Source: Candidatus Didemnitutus sp. (GTDB taxonomy: Bacteria > Verrucomicrobiota > Verrucomicrobiia > Opitutales > Opitutaceae). Taken from it: 41,117 nt of DNA. The translations under genes were made by a program, and so were the position numbers. The notes beneath the pieces were generated by a model that did no database searches, was not told the origin of the DNA, and saw only the letters and a program-made list of their open reading frames with translations. The stretch covers positions 1-41,117 of the forward strand of contig JAMPXH010000025.1 in the NCBI GenBank assembly GCA_023701285.1, in the 5' to 3' direction. Of the stretch, positions 1-10,839 are shown one piece after another (positions within the stretch are counted from its first letter, which is position 1; each line of letters opens with the position of its first letter).

Positions 1-1
1 C

Positions 2-2614
2 GAACTGCAGCGCATGCGCTTCGCGTTCGAGCGCGGCGATTTTCTCGAACTGGACGCCGCCAGCACGATCGACTTCGCGCGCTTCACCGCGCAACTCGAC
101 CTCGCGTGGCGCGCCGGCCTGCCCTCGCTGTTGGCGGGGCCGGACCGGCCGCTGCCCTTCACCTTCACGGGCAATCTCACCGCGCTCGCGAGCGAACAGT
201 CGCTCCACATCTCGGCCGCCGCGGCGGAGGCCCACATCCCGGAGCACGAGCGGCCCGTCTTCGCCGCCCGGCTGCTCGCGCCTGTTTCCTACGCGTTCGC
301 GGATGGCCGGCTTGAGGCGACGCCCGAATTCGCCCGCGTCAGCGCGGACGGGCTGCCGCTCGAATGGCTCGGTCGCTTCGCCGACGGCTACGCGCTCGCA
401 GGCCGGCTCGCCGAAGGCGAGGCGTTGGTCGGCCTCGCCGGCGATCGCCTCACTGTGCGCACCACGCGCCCGTGGACGCTCACCGGCCTCGGTCTCGCCG
501 AGCGCAGCGAGCCGTTGCTGCACGACGCGACGATCGCGCTGAGCCCGCAACTCAGCCTCGCGTGGCCGCCCGCCGCCGCACCGGCGTTCACGGCGCAGCT
601 CGGTGTCCAAGCCACGCTGCCCGAGGTGGCGCGCATCGTCGATCCGAGCGGCCCCCTGAGCTTCCGCGCCGACTTGGCCGGCGGGCGCGTCGACGAGTTC
701 TTCCACCTCGACTCCGCCACGCTCGACCTGCGCCGCGGCAACGGCGAGGCGCTCTTCGCATTGGCGACGGAACGCGCGCTGACATTCCGCCCCGCGAAAT
801 CGCCGGCCGCGGAGCCGCCCGTCTGGTTCCAGGCCCGGCTCGGCCGGATGCCGCTCGACCTGCTCAAGGGGCACTTGAGCGCAGGCCAGGAAATCGCCGG
901 CGAGATCGAGCCTGCGGAATTCGTCGCGCGCGCGGACTGGCCCAACCTCGCCCTGAAATCGACGGCGCCCGTGGCGGTGCAGCTGACGCGCTTCGCCGCG
1001 CAGGGCGTCCCGCTCCTCGAGGACGTGCGCCTCACCGCCGATCCCGGCATCCAGAACACCGCGCTCGTGCACGCCGCCTACGTCGAAAACGTGCGCGGCC
1101 TGCCGGCCGGCGCCGCGCAGCTCGGCTCGCTCGGATCGGGCTACATCATGTTTTTCAACGGCAATTTCCAGATGCCCGTCGCGCTGACCTACCAGACGCA
1201 GATCGACCTGCGCCAGTGGCAACGCCAGCCCGTCGCCACCGCCTACTCGCTGCCTGCGACCGGCCTCATCACCGCCGGTTACGAACACGACCTGATCAAC
1301 AGCCGGCAACCCAACTTCCATTTTTCCCTCGAACACGTTGTCGGCCAGGACGGCCAACCCGTGGCGCCGCTCAAGGCCAAGGCGCTGCTCTCGCCCGACG
1401 CCGTCATCGCGAAGAACGAGGTCGGCATGCGCTTCAACGTGGAACTCGCCACGCAGCCGCGCGCGAGCCAGGTGAGCTTCGACGCCACGCTGAGCAACGC
1501 CGACAACACCGTGACGGTGAACTCGGTGCTCAAGGGCGACTTCGTCGACATCGCCGAGATCGAGCGCCTCATCGCCACCACGGATCGCGCCTCCGGACCG
1601 ACACCCGCCACCGTCGTCGCGCCCGCGGCAACGGCGACCGAAATCGCGCCCGCTGCGGCCACCGGGGAGCCGCGCGCGCCCGCCTATCCGTTCTGGCTCG
1701 TGCTGCGCGGGCGCTTCGACCTCGAACTCGGCGAACTCGCCCGCGATCACTACCGCATCCAGGACGTGCGCGGCGCGCTCACGCTCGGTGAGCGCACGCT
1801 CGCGGTCACGGACCTCTCCGGCCGCACCTTCGACGGCGCCTGGGGCGGCGACCTGCGCATCGACTTCGACCCCGCGGAGGCTGCCGCGCCTTACCGCGCC
1901 CGCGGCGGTTTCCGCGTGCAGGGACTCGACGCCGGCCAGATCGTCGCCGCCGTCTATCCGGAGGAGGCCGCACTGTTCACCGGCCGCCTCTCGCTCGACA
2001 CCGAGGTCACGAGCCACGGCGCCGGCCTGGCCGGCTTATTGAACAACAGCGCCGCGCGCTTCGATTTCCGCGCGGAGAGCGGCCGCCTGCGTGTCAACGT
2101 CCCGCACGCGCAGCTCGCGTCGACCGCGCTCGTCTTCGGCGGCGTGGTGACCTTCTCCCCCGAGATCCGCGCGCTCGGCCGCCTGATCCGCACGCTCTCC
2201 GACCTCCCGGTCGAGACGCTCCATGCCCGCGGCCATCGCGACCCCGACGGACACGTGACGCTCGACGAGTTCCGCGTGCACACGCCGCAACTGCGCCTCA
2301 GCGCCACCGGCACCTGGCCGCTCCAACACCACGCGGACTGGCTGACGACGCCTTTCGAGCTCCCGGTGACGATCGCGGCGCGGGACGAGATCGGCGTCAT
2401 CCTCAAGGGCATGCGCCTGCTGGAGAAGCAGCCCGGGGCCGACGGCTTTTATCGCCTGAACCGCACGCCCAAGCTGAAAGGCACGCCCGGCCAGCCCGAC
2501 ACCTCGGAGCTTTTCGATCTGCTCGCGCACGCCGCGGACAAATCCACCGGCACCTTCGGCCTGCTCATGCGCAAACTGCAGAAGGAAGTGCAGAAGTCGC
2601 AGGCGAAAAATTAG
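2..2614 (+). CDS. AsmA-like envelope protein, 5' end outside window
   Basis: The reading frame is open from the left edge, so the first in-window ATG (14) is probably not the true start and about 870 C-terminal residues are visible. The protein alternates beta-strand-rich segments without catalytic motifs. Near residues 640-700 it carries a stretch of the type seen in AsmA/TamB C-terminal regions (a SHGAGLAGLL-NNSAARFDFRAESG-like pattern). Members of this group are inner-membrane-anchored periplasmic proteins thought to carry or regulate lipids between membranes; that role is inferred. A proline/alanine/threonine-rich linker lies near residues 525-555. The N-terminal membrane anchor expected for the family would lie upstream of the window. 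The family call is moderate; an uncharacterised DUF748/DUF3971-type protein is the alternative. Confidence 0.6.
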   Translation, partial: ELQRMRFAFERGDFLELDAASTIDFARFTAQLDLAWRAGLPSLLAGPDRPLPFTFTGNLTALASEQSLHISAAAAEAHIPEHERPVFAARLLAPVSYAFADGRLEATPEFARVSADGLPLEWLGRFADGYALAGRLAEGEALVGLAGDRLTVRTTRPWTLTGLGLAERSEPLLHDATIALSPQLSLAWPPAAAPAFTAQLGVQATLPEVARIVDPSGPLSFRADLAGGRVDEFFHLDSATLDLRRGNGEALFALATERALTFRPAKSPAAEPPVWFQARLGRMPLDLLKGHLSAGQEIAGEIEPAEFVARADWPNLALKSTAPVAVQLTRFAAQGVPLLEDVRLTADPGIQNTALVHAAYVENVRGLPAGAAQLGSLGSGYIMFFNGNFQMPVALTYQTQIDLRQWQRQPVATAYSLPATGLITAGYEHDLINSRQPNFHFSLEHVVGQDGQPVAPLKAKALLSPDAVIAKNEVGMRFNVELATQPRASQVSFDATLSNADNTVTVNSVLKGDFVDIAEIERLIATTDRASGPTPATVVAPAATATEIAPAAATGEPRAPAYPFWLVLRGRFDLELGELARDHYRIQDVRGALTLGERTLAVTDLSGRTFDGAWGGDLRIDFDPAEAAAPYRARGGFRVQGLDAGQIVAAVYPEEAALFTGRLSLDTEVTSHGAGLAGLLNNSAARFDFRAESGRLRVNVPHAQLASTALVFGGVVTFSPEIRALGRLIRTLSDLPVETLHARGHRDPDGHVTLDEFRVHTPQLRLSATGTWPLQHHADWLTTPFELPVTIAARDEIGVILKGMRLLEKQPGADGFYRLNRTPKLKGTPGQPDTSELFDLLAHAADKSTGTFGLLMRKLQKEVQKSQAKN

Positions 2615-2625
2615 CGCCGCATTAA

Positions 2626-2723
2626 GGTGGGGGCGGTTGTCCCCAACCGCCCTGGGTTCCTGCGTTGAAGCGTCAGGCGGCCACGAACGTCCATCAAGGA
2701 CGCTTAGGGACAAGCGCCCCACC
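2626..2723. repeat. REPIN-like inverted pair of hairpins
   Basis: Two 22-base hairpin units lie in opposite orientation. The left unit (2631-2652) pairs GGGCGGTTG with CAACCGCCC. The right unit (2698-2719, read on the minus strand) pairs GGGCGCTT with AAGCGTCC. The units match at 18 of 22 positions, and the G-C pair at position 6/17 of one is C-G in the other, a compensatory change. The outer ends, GGTGGGG (2626-2632) and CCCCACC (2717-2723), are also inverted. Neither hairpin has a T-run, so this is not a simple terminator. It fills most of the gap between the AsmA-like gene and htpG. Confidence 0.6.
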
Positions 2724-2755
2724 ACGTCCATCGCCTTTCCGTGCGCTCCGCTCGC

Positions 2756-2782
2756 TTGATTTTTTCCTGAACCTGCTAAACT
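2756..2782 (+). promoter_or_regulatory. Candidate extended -10 promoter of htpG
   Basis: TTGATT (2756-2761) is followed after 15 bases by TAAACT (2777-2782), which is preceded by TG at 2774-2775 (extended -10 pattern TGnTAAACT). This would start transcription near 2789 and leave a leader of about 38 bases before the htpG ATG at 2827. The short spacer is sub-optimal and the extended -10 would compensate. No CIRCE element or sigma-32-type site was recognised. Confidence 0.4.
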
Positions 2783-2826
2783 AGCCGGCTCGGAAAATCC
2801 CTTTCCTCAACCCACTGTTTCGCACC

Positions 2827-4671
<1,845 letters not shown>

Positions 4672-4708
4672 GCCGCGGGCTTCACCGGCTAAACCACTCG
4701 CACCTACC

Positions 4709-4734
4709 GGCGGGCCGCAGGGCCCGCCTTTTTT
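4709..4734 (+). terminator. Rho-independent terminator of htpG
   Basis: Perfect 8-base-pair stem GGCGGGCC (4709-4716) / GGCCCGCC (4721-4728) with a 4-base loop, followed directly by six T residues (4729-4734), 38 bases after the htpG stop codon. The 191 bases from here to the next gene hold a TTCG-capped hairpin (4844-4868) but no further gene. Confidence 0.9.
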
Positions 4735-4843
4735 GTGTCCACAGCATTCATCTGCCGAAGATAAAGCCGTAATTACCCAAGAGGCCATTCTTGTCCCGAC
4801 TCCGGCGGTAAGGGATTCTATGAGCTGCTGTGACCAGCCCGGC

Positions 4844-4868
4844 GGCACTGGGCTTCGGCCCGTGTGCC
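4844..4868 (+). other. TTCG-loop hairpin in the leader of the GH106 gene
   Basis: GGGC (4850-4853), loop TTCG, GCCC (4858-4861), extended by GGCAC (4844-4848) and GTGCC (4864-4868) around a small internal loop. It lies 57 bases ahead of the chosen ATG (4926). It may stabilise or regulate the leader; no T-run follows, so it is not an obvious terminator. Confidence 0.35.
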
Positions 4869-4925
4869 ACCCTCGCGGTCGTTCGCTTGGAACGGACCTG
4901 CACGGCAAACCCCCTCATCCATTTC

Positions 4926-7900
4926 ATGAACCCCGTGCGCCGGTTCCGTCATCTCGCCATCAGCTTGGGTTTCGTTTGCGGACTGCTCCACGCGACCGAC
5001 AACACCGCCGCGCCGCGCGAATTGGAGGAAGGCTTCGTCCATCCGCCGCTCGAAGCGCGGCCCTGGACGCTCTGGCAATGGATGAACGGCAACGTTTCCA
5101 AGGAAGGCATCACGGCGGACCTCGAGGCGTTCAAGCAGGCGGGGCTGGGCGGCGCGCAATCCTTCCACCTCGACTACGGGCTGCCGCAGGGGCCCGTGGC
5201 GTTCATGAGTCCGGAGTGGCTGGAGATGTATGCGCATGCCGCACGGGAGGCAGCCCGTCTCGGCATCGAGATCGGCACCCACAACAGCGGCGGCTGGTCC
5301 ACCAGCGGCGGCCCGTGGACCCAACCGAAGCATGGCATGCAGGTCGTGACGACCACCGAGGCCCGCTTCCGGGGACCGGGCAAATTCAGCCAGGCCCTGC
5401 CGCAACCCGCGTCCTACCTGCCGCCGGAGCAGCGCAACGCCTACCGCGACATCGCCGTGCTCGCCTACCCCACGCCGGCGAACGAGCGCGCCACGCTCGG
5501 GGCCGCCGCGCCAAAGATCACGGTTTCGCCCGGTAAGAACGCTTCCTTGCCCACCCTGAGCGGCGACACGCTCAGGTCGTTCGGCCTGCCGACCCCGACC
5601 GGCAAGAACGCCAGCACACTCCTGCTCGCCTTCGCGCAGCCATTCACCGCCCGCCAGTTGATGCTCGCGCCGGAAAAGCGCGGCACCGGCTTCGACGCCA
5701 CGCTGGAGGTCTCCGACGACGGCGTGACGTTCCGGAAAGTGCGCAGCCTCCAAGTCGCGGAACAACATCACCGGCAAAACTACCTCTACCGCCAGACCTT
5801 CCCTTTCCCGGAGGCGACGGGCCGGTTCTTCCGCCTGACCGTCCACAAAACGCGCTCTTCCGGCCGGCCGCTCCTGCTCGCCGAAGCTAGCCTTTCGGGT
5901 CGGGAAACGATCGAGAACCTTCCCGGCAAGGCGTTCTATCAACGGCATTATCTGGCCGTGAAGCCACAGCCGGCCCGCGACGAAAAGCAGGACGGAGCCA
6001 TCGCACTCGGCGACATCATCGACCTGACCGCGCATCTCGATGCCACCGGCCGCCTGGACTGGGACGCACCGGCCGGCGACTGGACGATCGTGCGCATCGG
6101 TCACCAACCCAACGGCGCGCTGAACCATCCCGCCCCCGCCGGTGGCGAAGGGCTCGAATGCGACAAGCTCAGCCGCGAAGCCGTGGACGCCCACTGGGCC
6201 GGCATGCTCGGCCAGATGATCAAGAAATTCGGACCGCTCGCCGGCCAATCCTTCACGAAGGTGGAAGTCGACAGCTGGGAAGTCGGCACCCAAAACTGGA
6301 CCCCGCGATTCCGCGAGGAATTCCTCCGCCGCCGCGGCTACGACCTGCTGCCGTTCCTGCCCGTCTTCGCCGGCCAGATCGTCGAGAACACCACGGTTGC
6401 CGAGCGCTTCCTGTGGGACCTCCGGCGCACCATCGCCGATCTTTTCGCCGAGAACTACGCCGCGCGCCTGCGCGAGCTCGCCCACCAGCACGGCCTGAAG
6501 CTCGCCGTGGAAAACTACGGCACCGGTCCTTTCGACGACCTCCAATACGGCGGCATGGCCGACATCCCGATGGGCGTGCACTGGATGCACAACGGCAGTC
6601 CGCAGGGCTGCACGCTCCTCGCCGCCTCCGCCGCGCACACCTACGGGCACCGGATCGTCGGCGCGGAGGCGTTCACCGCCGGCGAACTCGGCGGCAACCG
6701 CTGGGACAGCGATCCCTACGCCTTCAAGCGGCTCGGCGACCTGATCTTCTGCTCCGGCGTGAACAAGATGATCTTCCACGCCGGCGTGCTGCAGCGTTTC
6801 CCCGATCTCAAGCCCGGCCTCACGTTCGGCAAGGTCGGCACGCAATTCAGTCGCACGGTGACCTGGTGGGAGAACGCCGGCACGGCGTGGTTCCGCTACC
6901 TCGGCCGCAGCCAGTTCCTGCTGCAACAGGGCCTGCCCGCCGCCGACGTGCTGGTGCTCGCCGCAGAAAACGCCCCGTCGCCCACCTACGGCGGCAGCAC
7001 CTTTCCCGCCGTGCCCGCCGGCCACGATTTCGACCTCTGCTCGACCGACGCGTTTCTCCGCCGCCTCAGCTTCCGCGACGGGCGGTTCATGATGCCCGAC
7101 GGCATGAGCTACCGCGTGCTGCTGCTGCCCGACGCCACCACGATGACGCCGCAGGTCCTGCGCAAAATCAAACAACTCGCCGACGCCGGCGCCACCATCG
7201 TCGGCCCGCAGCCCGTGTGCTCCCCGAGTTATTCCGGCTATCCCGCCTGCGATGAGGAAGTGCGTCAGCTCGCCGCGGCCTTGTGGCGGCCGACCCTCGA
7301 TGCCCGGGGACGCGGTGTCGCGGACCAGACCGTGCAGACCGCGCTCGACGCGCTCGGCCTCAAACCCGACTTCGAGGCCCGCGGCTTCAAGCCGCAGATC
7401 GCGCACAAACACCGCACCACGCCCGACGCCGAGATCTATTTCGTCTCGAACCAGAAGTATCGCGCCGAGGAATTCGAAGCCGTTTTCCGCGTGAGCGGCC
7501 GGGCACCGGAACTGTGGAACCCGGAAACCGGAGCGATCATGCGCGCCCCTTTGTATCGCGAGCAGGACGGTCGCACGATCGTGCCCTTGCGGCTGAAAGA
7601 TTCCGGCTCCGTGTTCGTCGTCTTCCGCGCGCCATCCACCCAGACACATGCCGTCTCCGCCAAGACGCTCCCAGCTCCGGCAGCCCCACGCCAGACGCTC
7701 GAGATCCTTCGCGCGCACTACGGCACCTTCGCGCCGCAAGCTCAGCCCGGCAGCGTCGATCTCACGGGCACCCGCGCCGCCGGCGTCAAACGCATCATGA
7801 CGCCCGAGCGTTTCGCTGCCCGCGACCCCGCTCCCGGGAAACCCAAACACCTGCTCGCACAATATCGCATCGACGACGTTGTGCACTGCCAGACCGTGCC

Positions 7901-8915
7901 GGCTGACACCGTGCTCGAGCTGCCTCAGCTTCCGCAGCGCTTCAAATTGCTGCGCCTGCTCTACGGCGACCTGACGGCCGCGCCCGGTCCTGACGACGAA
8001 ACCGTGGATGTCACCGCCTCGCTACGGGAGCTCGTGCAGGCCGGCGCGCTCGACGTGACGGTGGACGAGAACCTAGCCGGCGTCTCGCCAGTGCCCGGAG
8101 GCGCGAGGGAATTGCGCGTGGAATACCGCTACAACGGACGCTGGAACGTCGCCTATCTGCCCGACGGCCAGCCGCTCTCCCTGCCCGGCGCCTACGAAGC
8201 CGAAGCCGGCCCTTCCACCCATGAACTGCGCACGCGCGCCGACGGGACCCTCGAATTGCTCGCCTGGACGCCCGGTCGCTACGAATTTGCCACCGCAAAC
8301 GGCCGCAGCCTCGCGGCCCAGATCGACGCCATTCCCACCAGCCGCGAAATTACCGGCCCGTGGCGCGTGACCTTTCCGCCGAAAACCGGCGCACCGGACG
8401 AGGTGACCTTTGACCAGCTCATATCATGGACGGAATCCGCCGACCCGGGCGTAAAATATTTCTCTGGCACGGCTACCTACCACCAGAGCATCGCGATCCC
8501 CGCCGACTTGATCGGCGATCACGTCGCACTCGAGCTCGATCTCGGTCAGGTCAAAAACAACGCCCAAGTGTTTCTCAACGGCCGGGACCTCGGCGTGCTC
8601 TGGAAGCCGCCCTTCCGCATCGACATCACCGACGCCGTCCGCCTCGGCGCGAATACGCTCGAAATCAAGGTGACCAACCTCTGGGTCAACCGCCTGATCG
8701 GCGACGAACAACTCCCGCTCGATCGTGAGTGGAACGCGAAGATGAACCTCGTGGCCTGGCCGCAGTGGCTGCTCGACGGGAAACCCAGCCCGACCGGACG
8801 GACCACGTTCGCGACCGCGCGCCACTGGACGAAGGACGACGCCCCGCTCCCGTCTGGCCTGCTCGGTCCCGTGCGACTCGTGCCGGCCGCCAAGCGCACG
8901 CTGCGCGCCGACTGA
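4926..8915 (+). CDS. Secreted GH106-family glycosidase (alpha-L-rhamnosidase-like)
   Basis: 1329 residues. The chosen start gives an Arg-rich n-region and hydrophobic core typical of a signal peptide (MNPVRRFRHLAISLGFVCGL), so the enzyme should act in the periplasm or outside; the upstream in-frame ATG at 4830 would bury this and is rejected. The mature N-terminus has the landmark pattern of the GH106 group (PF17132): WTLWQWMNGNVSKEGITADL, then GGAQSFHLDYG, FMSPEWLEMY and HNSGGWSTSGGPW. The C-terminal ~130 residues form a galactose-binding-like beta-sandwich (VFLNGRDLGVLWKPPFRIDI). Known members release alpha-L-rhamnose from plant polysaccharides; the exact substrate here is not known. No transporter, sulfatase or sugar-catabolic genes flank it, so it is not in an obvious polysaccharide-utilisation locus. 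Confidence 0.85.
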   Translation: MNPVRRFRHLAISLGFVCGLLHATDNTAAPRELEEGFVHPPLEARPWTLWQWMNGNVSKEGITADLEAFKQAGLGGAQSFHLDYGLPQGPVAFMSPEWLEMYAHAAREAARLGIEIGTHNSGGWSTSGGPWTQPKHGMQVVTTTEARFRGPGKFSQALPQPASYLPPEQRNAYRDIAVLAYPTPANERATLGAAAPKITVSPGKNASLPTLSGDTLRSFGLPTPTGKNASTLLLAFAQPFTARQLMLAPEKRGTGFDATLEVSDDGVTFRKVRSLQVAEQHHRQNYLYRQTFPFPEATGRFFRLTVHKTRSSGRPLLLAEASLSGRETIENLPGKAFYQRHYLAVKPQPARDEKQDGAIALGDIIDLTAHLDATGRLDWDAPAGDWTIVRIGHQPNGALNHPAPAGGEGLECDKLSREAVDAHWAGMLGQMIKKFGPLAGQSFTKVEVDSWEVGTQNWTPRFREEFLRRRGYDLLPFLPVFAGQIVENTTVAERFLWDLRRTIADLFAENYAARLRELAHQHGLKLAVENYGTGPFDDLQYGGMADIPMGVHWMHNGSPQGCTLLAASAAHTYGHRIVGAEAFTAGELGGNRWDSDPYAFKRLGDLIFCSGVNKMIFHAGVLQRFPDLKPGLTFGKVGTQFSRTVTWWENAGTAWFRYLGRSQFLLQQGLPAADVLVLAAENAPSPTYGGSTFPAVPAGHDFDLCSTDAFLRRLSFRDGRFMMPDGMSYRVLLLPDATTMTPQVLRKIKQLADAGATIVGPQPVCSPSYSGYPACDEEVRQLAAALWRPTLDARGRGVADQTVQTALDALGLKPDFEARGFKPQIAHKHRTTPDAEIYFVSNQKYRAEEFEAVFRVSGRAPELWNPETGAIMRAPLYREQDGRTIVPLRLKDSGSVFVVFRAPSTQTHAVSAKTLPAPAAPRQTLEILRAHYGTFAPQAQPGSVDLTGTRAAGVKRIMTPERFAARDPAPGKPKHLLAQYRIDDVVHCQTVPADTVLELPQLPQRFKLLRLLYGDLTAAPGPDDETVDVTASLRELVQAGALDVTVDENLAGVSPVPGGARELRVEYRYNGRWNVAYLPDGQPLSLPGAYEAEAGPSTHELRTRADGTLELLAWTPGRYEFATANGRSLAAQIDAIPTSREITGPWRVTFPPKTGAPDEVTFDQLISWTESADPGVKYFSGTATYHQSIAIPADLIGDHVALELDLGQVKNNAQVFLNGRDLGVLWKPPFRIDITDAVRLGANTLEIKVTNLWVNRLIGDEQLPLDREWNAKMNLVAWPQWLLDGKPSPTGRTTFATARHWTKDDAPLPSGLLGPVRLVPAAKRTLRAD

Positions 8916-8946
8916 GCGTGCGCTGCGCCGTTCGCGCTGCCTGCGC

Positions 8947-9396
8947 TTACTTGGCCGGTGGCGCCTCCGCCTTCACGGCGTAAGGCTGCCCGACCGTGCC
9001 GAGCGCGAACATCACCAGCTTCGCCGGCTTCGGCCCGGGATTGCGGCCGTTGTGCAGGAGCTGCACGACCTCGGCGAACGCGTCGCCGGCCCGGAAGGTC
9101 TTCACGGTGCCGTCGGGCAACTCGACCTGCACCTCGCCCTCGAGCATGTAGGCCACGCAAGGCACGGGATGTTGGTGCCAGTTCGTTTGTTGTCCCGGCG
9201 CGATCTCCACCAGCACGCCCGTGATCTCGGCAGGAGCGTGCACCGGATAAGCCAGCGGCTTGCCCGCGCCATCGGTCTGCGTGCGCAGCAGCGGCGTGAC
9301 GGACACTGCCCGCGAATACGCCGCGGGCTCGGCCGCGCCCGCCGACACCACGCACCAGATGAAGAGCAACAGGCCGGCCGCACGGGAGGTTCTCAT
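8947..9396 (-). CDS. Periplasmic cupin-domain protein
   Basis: 149 residues with the start at 9396, which gives a clean signal peptide (MRTSRAAGLLLFIWCVVSAG) cut near AAE; a longer frame upstream adds only Arg-rich sequence. One cupin_2 barrel is visible: WHQHPVPCVAYMLEGEVQVE (first motif, with metal-type His, His and Glu) and AGDAF-VVQLLHNGRNPG (second motif). Single-domain exported cupins of this kind often have unknown or dioxygenase/sensor-like functions, so no substrate is assigned. It converges on the glycosidase gene (31 bases apart) and diverges from the ATP-grasp gene (107-base gap). Confidence 0.8.
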   Translation of the reverse strand: MRTSRAAGLLLFIWCVVSAGAAEPAAYSRAVSVTPLLRTQTDGAGKPLAYPVHAPAEITGVLVEIAPGQQTNWHQHPVPCVAYMLEGEVQVELPDGTVKTFRAGDAFAEVVQLLHNGRNPGPKPAKLVMFALGTVGQPYAVKAEAPPAK

Positions 9397-9503
9397 GCCG
9401 CGCACTCCAGCGCGCCGGCGGCGGCCTGACAACGCCCAAGTCCCCCGCCGCGTTTGCTCGTTTGACCGCGAGCGCCCGCGCCGCATGCTGCCCCGCCTAC
9501 CCC

Positions 9504-10700
9504 ATGAGCGCTCCCCGCACGGTCCTTTGCCTGGCGAGTTTCCACAAAGGCCACGACTTCCTCCGCGAGGCCAAGGCGCAGGGCTGGACCGTCCTGCTCC
9601 TCACCTCGAAATCCCTCGAAGGCTCCGAGTGGCCGCCGGAGATCGACGAAAAATTCTACATGCCCGACGTCGACAAGGTCTGGAACCGCGACGACGTCAT
9701 CAAGGGCGTCAGTTACCTCGCGCGCCGCCGCCGGATCGACCGCATCGCCGCGCTCGACGATTTCGACGTCGAGACCGCCGCCGCCCTGCGCGAGCACCTG
9801 CGCATCCCCGGCATGGGCGACACCACCGCGCGCTACTTCCGCGACAAGCTCGCCATGCGCCTGAAGGCCCGCGAGGCCGGCATCCCCGTGCCCGAGTTCA
9901 CCGCCGTGGCCAACTACGACGACCTGCGCGCGTTCATGCAGCGCGTGCCCGGCCCGTGGCTGCTGAAGCCGCGTCTCTCCGCCTCGGCGCTCGGCATCGC
10001 CAAAATCGAACGCCCCGACGATCTCTGGCCGAAGCTCGATGCGCTCGGCGACGAGCAGTCGTTCCACTTGTTGGAAAAGTTCGTGCCCGGCCGGGTGTAT
10101 CACGTGGACAGCCTCGTGAACGACCGCGAGGTCGTCTTCGCCATCGCCAGCCGCTACGGCGCGCCGCCGCTCGCCGTCATGCACGGCGGCGGCATCTTCT
10201 CGACCGTGATCTGCGCGCACGGCTCGACCGAGGAGCGCGCGCTGGTCGACGCCAACGCGAAGGTCCTGCAGGCGATGGGGCACGTCCGCGGCGCCTCGCA
10301 CACGGAGTTCATCCAAGCCGACGACGGCACCTTTCACTTCCTCGAAACCTCGGCCCGCGTCGGCGGCGCCAACATCATGGATCTGATCGAGACCGCCACC
10401 GGACTGAACCTCTGGCGCGAGTGGGCGAAGCTGGAGCTGCAGGAAAGCGCCTATCGCGTGTCGCCGTGGCGGCGCGATTACGCGGGTCTGTTGATGTCGC
10501 TCGCCCGGCAGGAATGGCCGGATTTGAGCGCGTTCGCCGATCCGGAAGTCGTCATCCGTCACCACAAGCGCCACCACGTCGGCCTCGTCTGGCGCTCCCC
10601 GAGCCATGCGCGGGTGGAGGAGTTGCAGCGCGACTACCTCGCGCGCGTGCAGCGCGATTTCCACGCCAGCGCCCCGCCGCCGGCCCGGGCGACGGATTAA
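9504..10700 (+). CDS. ATP-grasp domain enzyme, substrate unknown
   Basis: 398 residues. The start at 9504 gives a Rossmann-like preATP-grasp N-terminus (RTVLCLASFHKGHDFLREAK). The ATP-grasp core follows: a pre-lid Lys segment (RYFRDKLAMRLKAREAGIPVPEF), PWLLKPR (ATP-binding Lys), HLLEKFVPGRVYHVDSLV and the metal-binding strand HFLETSARVGGANIMDLIE. This pattern resembles carboxylate-amine ligases of the carbamoyl-phosphate synthase/biotin carboxylase type, which couple ATP hydrolysis to amide or related bond formation. No partner gene indicates the substrate. It precedes the SeqA-like gene in the same direction by 139 bases, so shared transcription is possible. Confidence 0.85.
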   Translation: MSAPRTVLCLASFHKGHDFLREAKAQGWTVLLLTSKSLEGSEWPPEIDEKFYMPDVDKVWNRDDVIKGVSYLARRRRIDRIAALDDFDVETAAALREHLRIPGMGDTTARYFRDKLAMRLKAREAGIPVPEFTAVANYDDLRAFMQRVPGPWLLKPRLSASALGIAKIERPDDLWPKLDALGDEQSFHLLEKFVPGRVYHVDSLVNDREVVFAIASRYGAPPLAVMHGGGIFSTVICAHGSTEERALVDANAKVLQAMGHVRGASHTEFIQADDGTFHFLETSARVGGANIMDLIETATGLNLWREWAKLELQESAYRVSPWRRDYAGLLMSLARQEWPDLSAFADPEVVIRHHKRHHVGLVWRSPSHARVEELQRDYLARVQRDFHASAPPPARATD

Positions 10701-10839
10701 GGCCGGCCGCGCGTCCGCGAAGGACCGTGCTCCGCCGGCCGCCACGGGCAGGCTCGCCAGACCTGAGCTTCGTCCCGACGGCGCCGCGGGTCGTCGCACG
10801 CGCGTTGCAGGTGCAGCGCCGTGCGCCATGCTTCGTTGC

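Noticed and set aside
4735-4925. Possible tRNA or riboswitch ahead of the GH106 gene
   Set aside because: Only one TTCG-capped hairpin is seen; no cloverleaf, anticodon arm or known riboswitch core.
4818-7886. A 1022-residue open frame opposite the GH106 gene
   Set aside because: Low-complexity Gly/Ala/Arg/Glu composition and no motif; the glycosidase frame shows clear family patterns.
10606-10839. Upstream extension of the SeqA-like gene
   Set aside because: Arg/Ala/Pro-rich residues overlapping the end of the ATP-grasp gene; alignment to SeqA begins exactly at the ATG at 10840.
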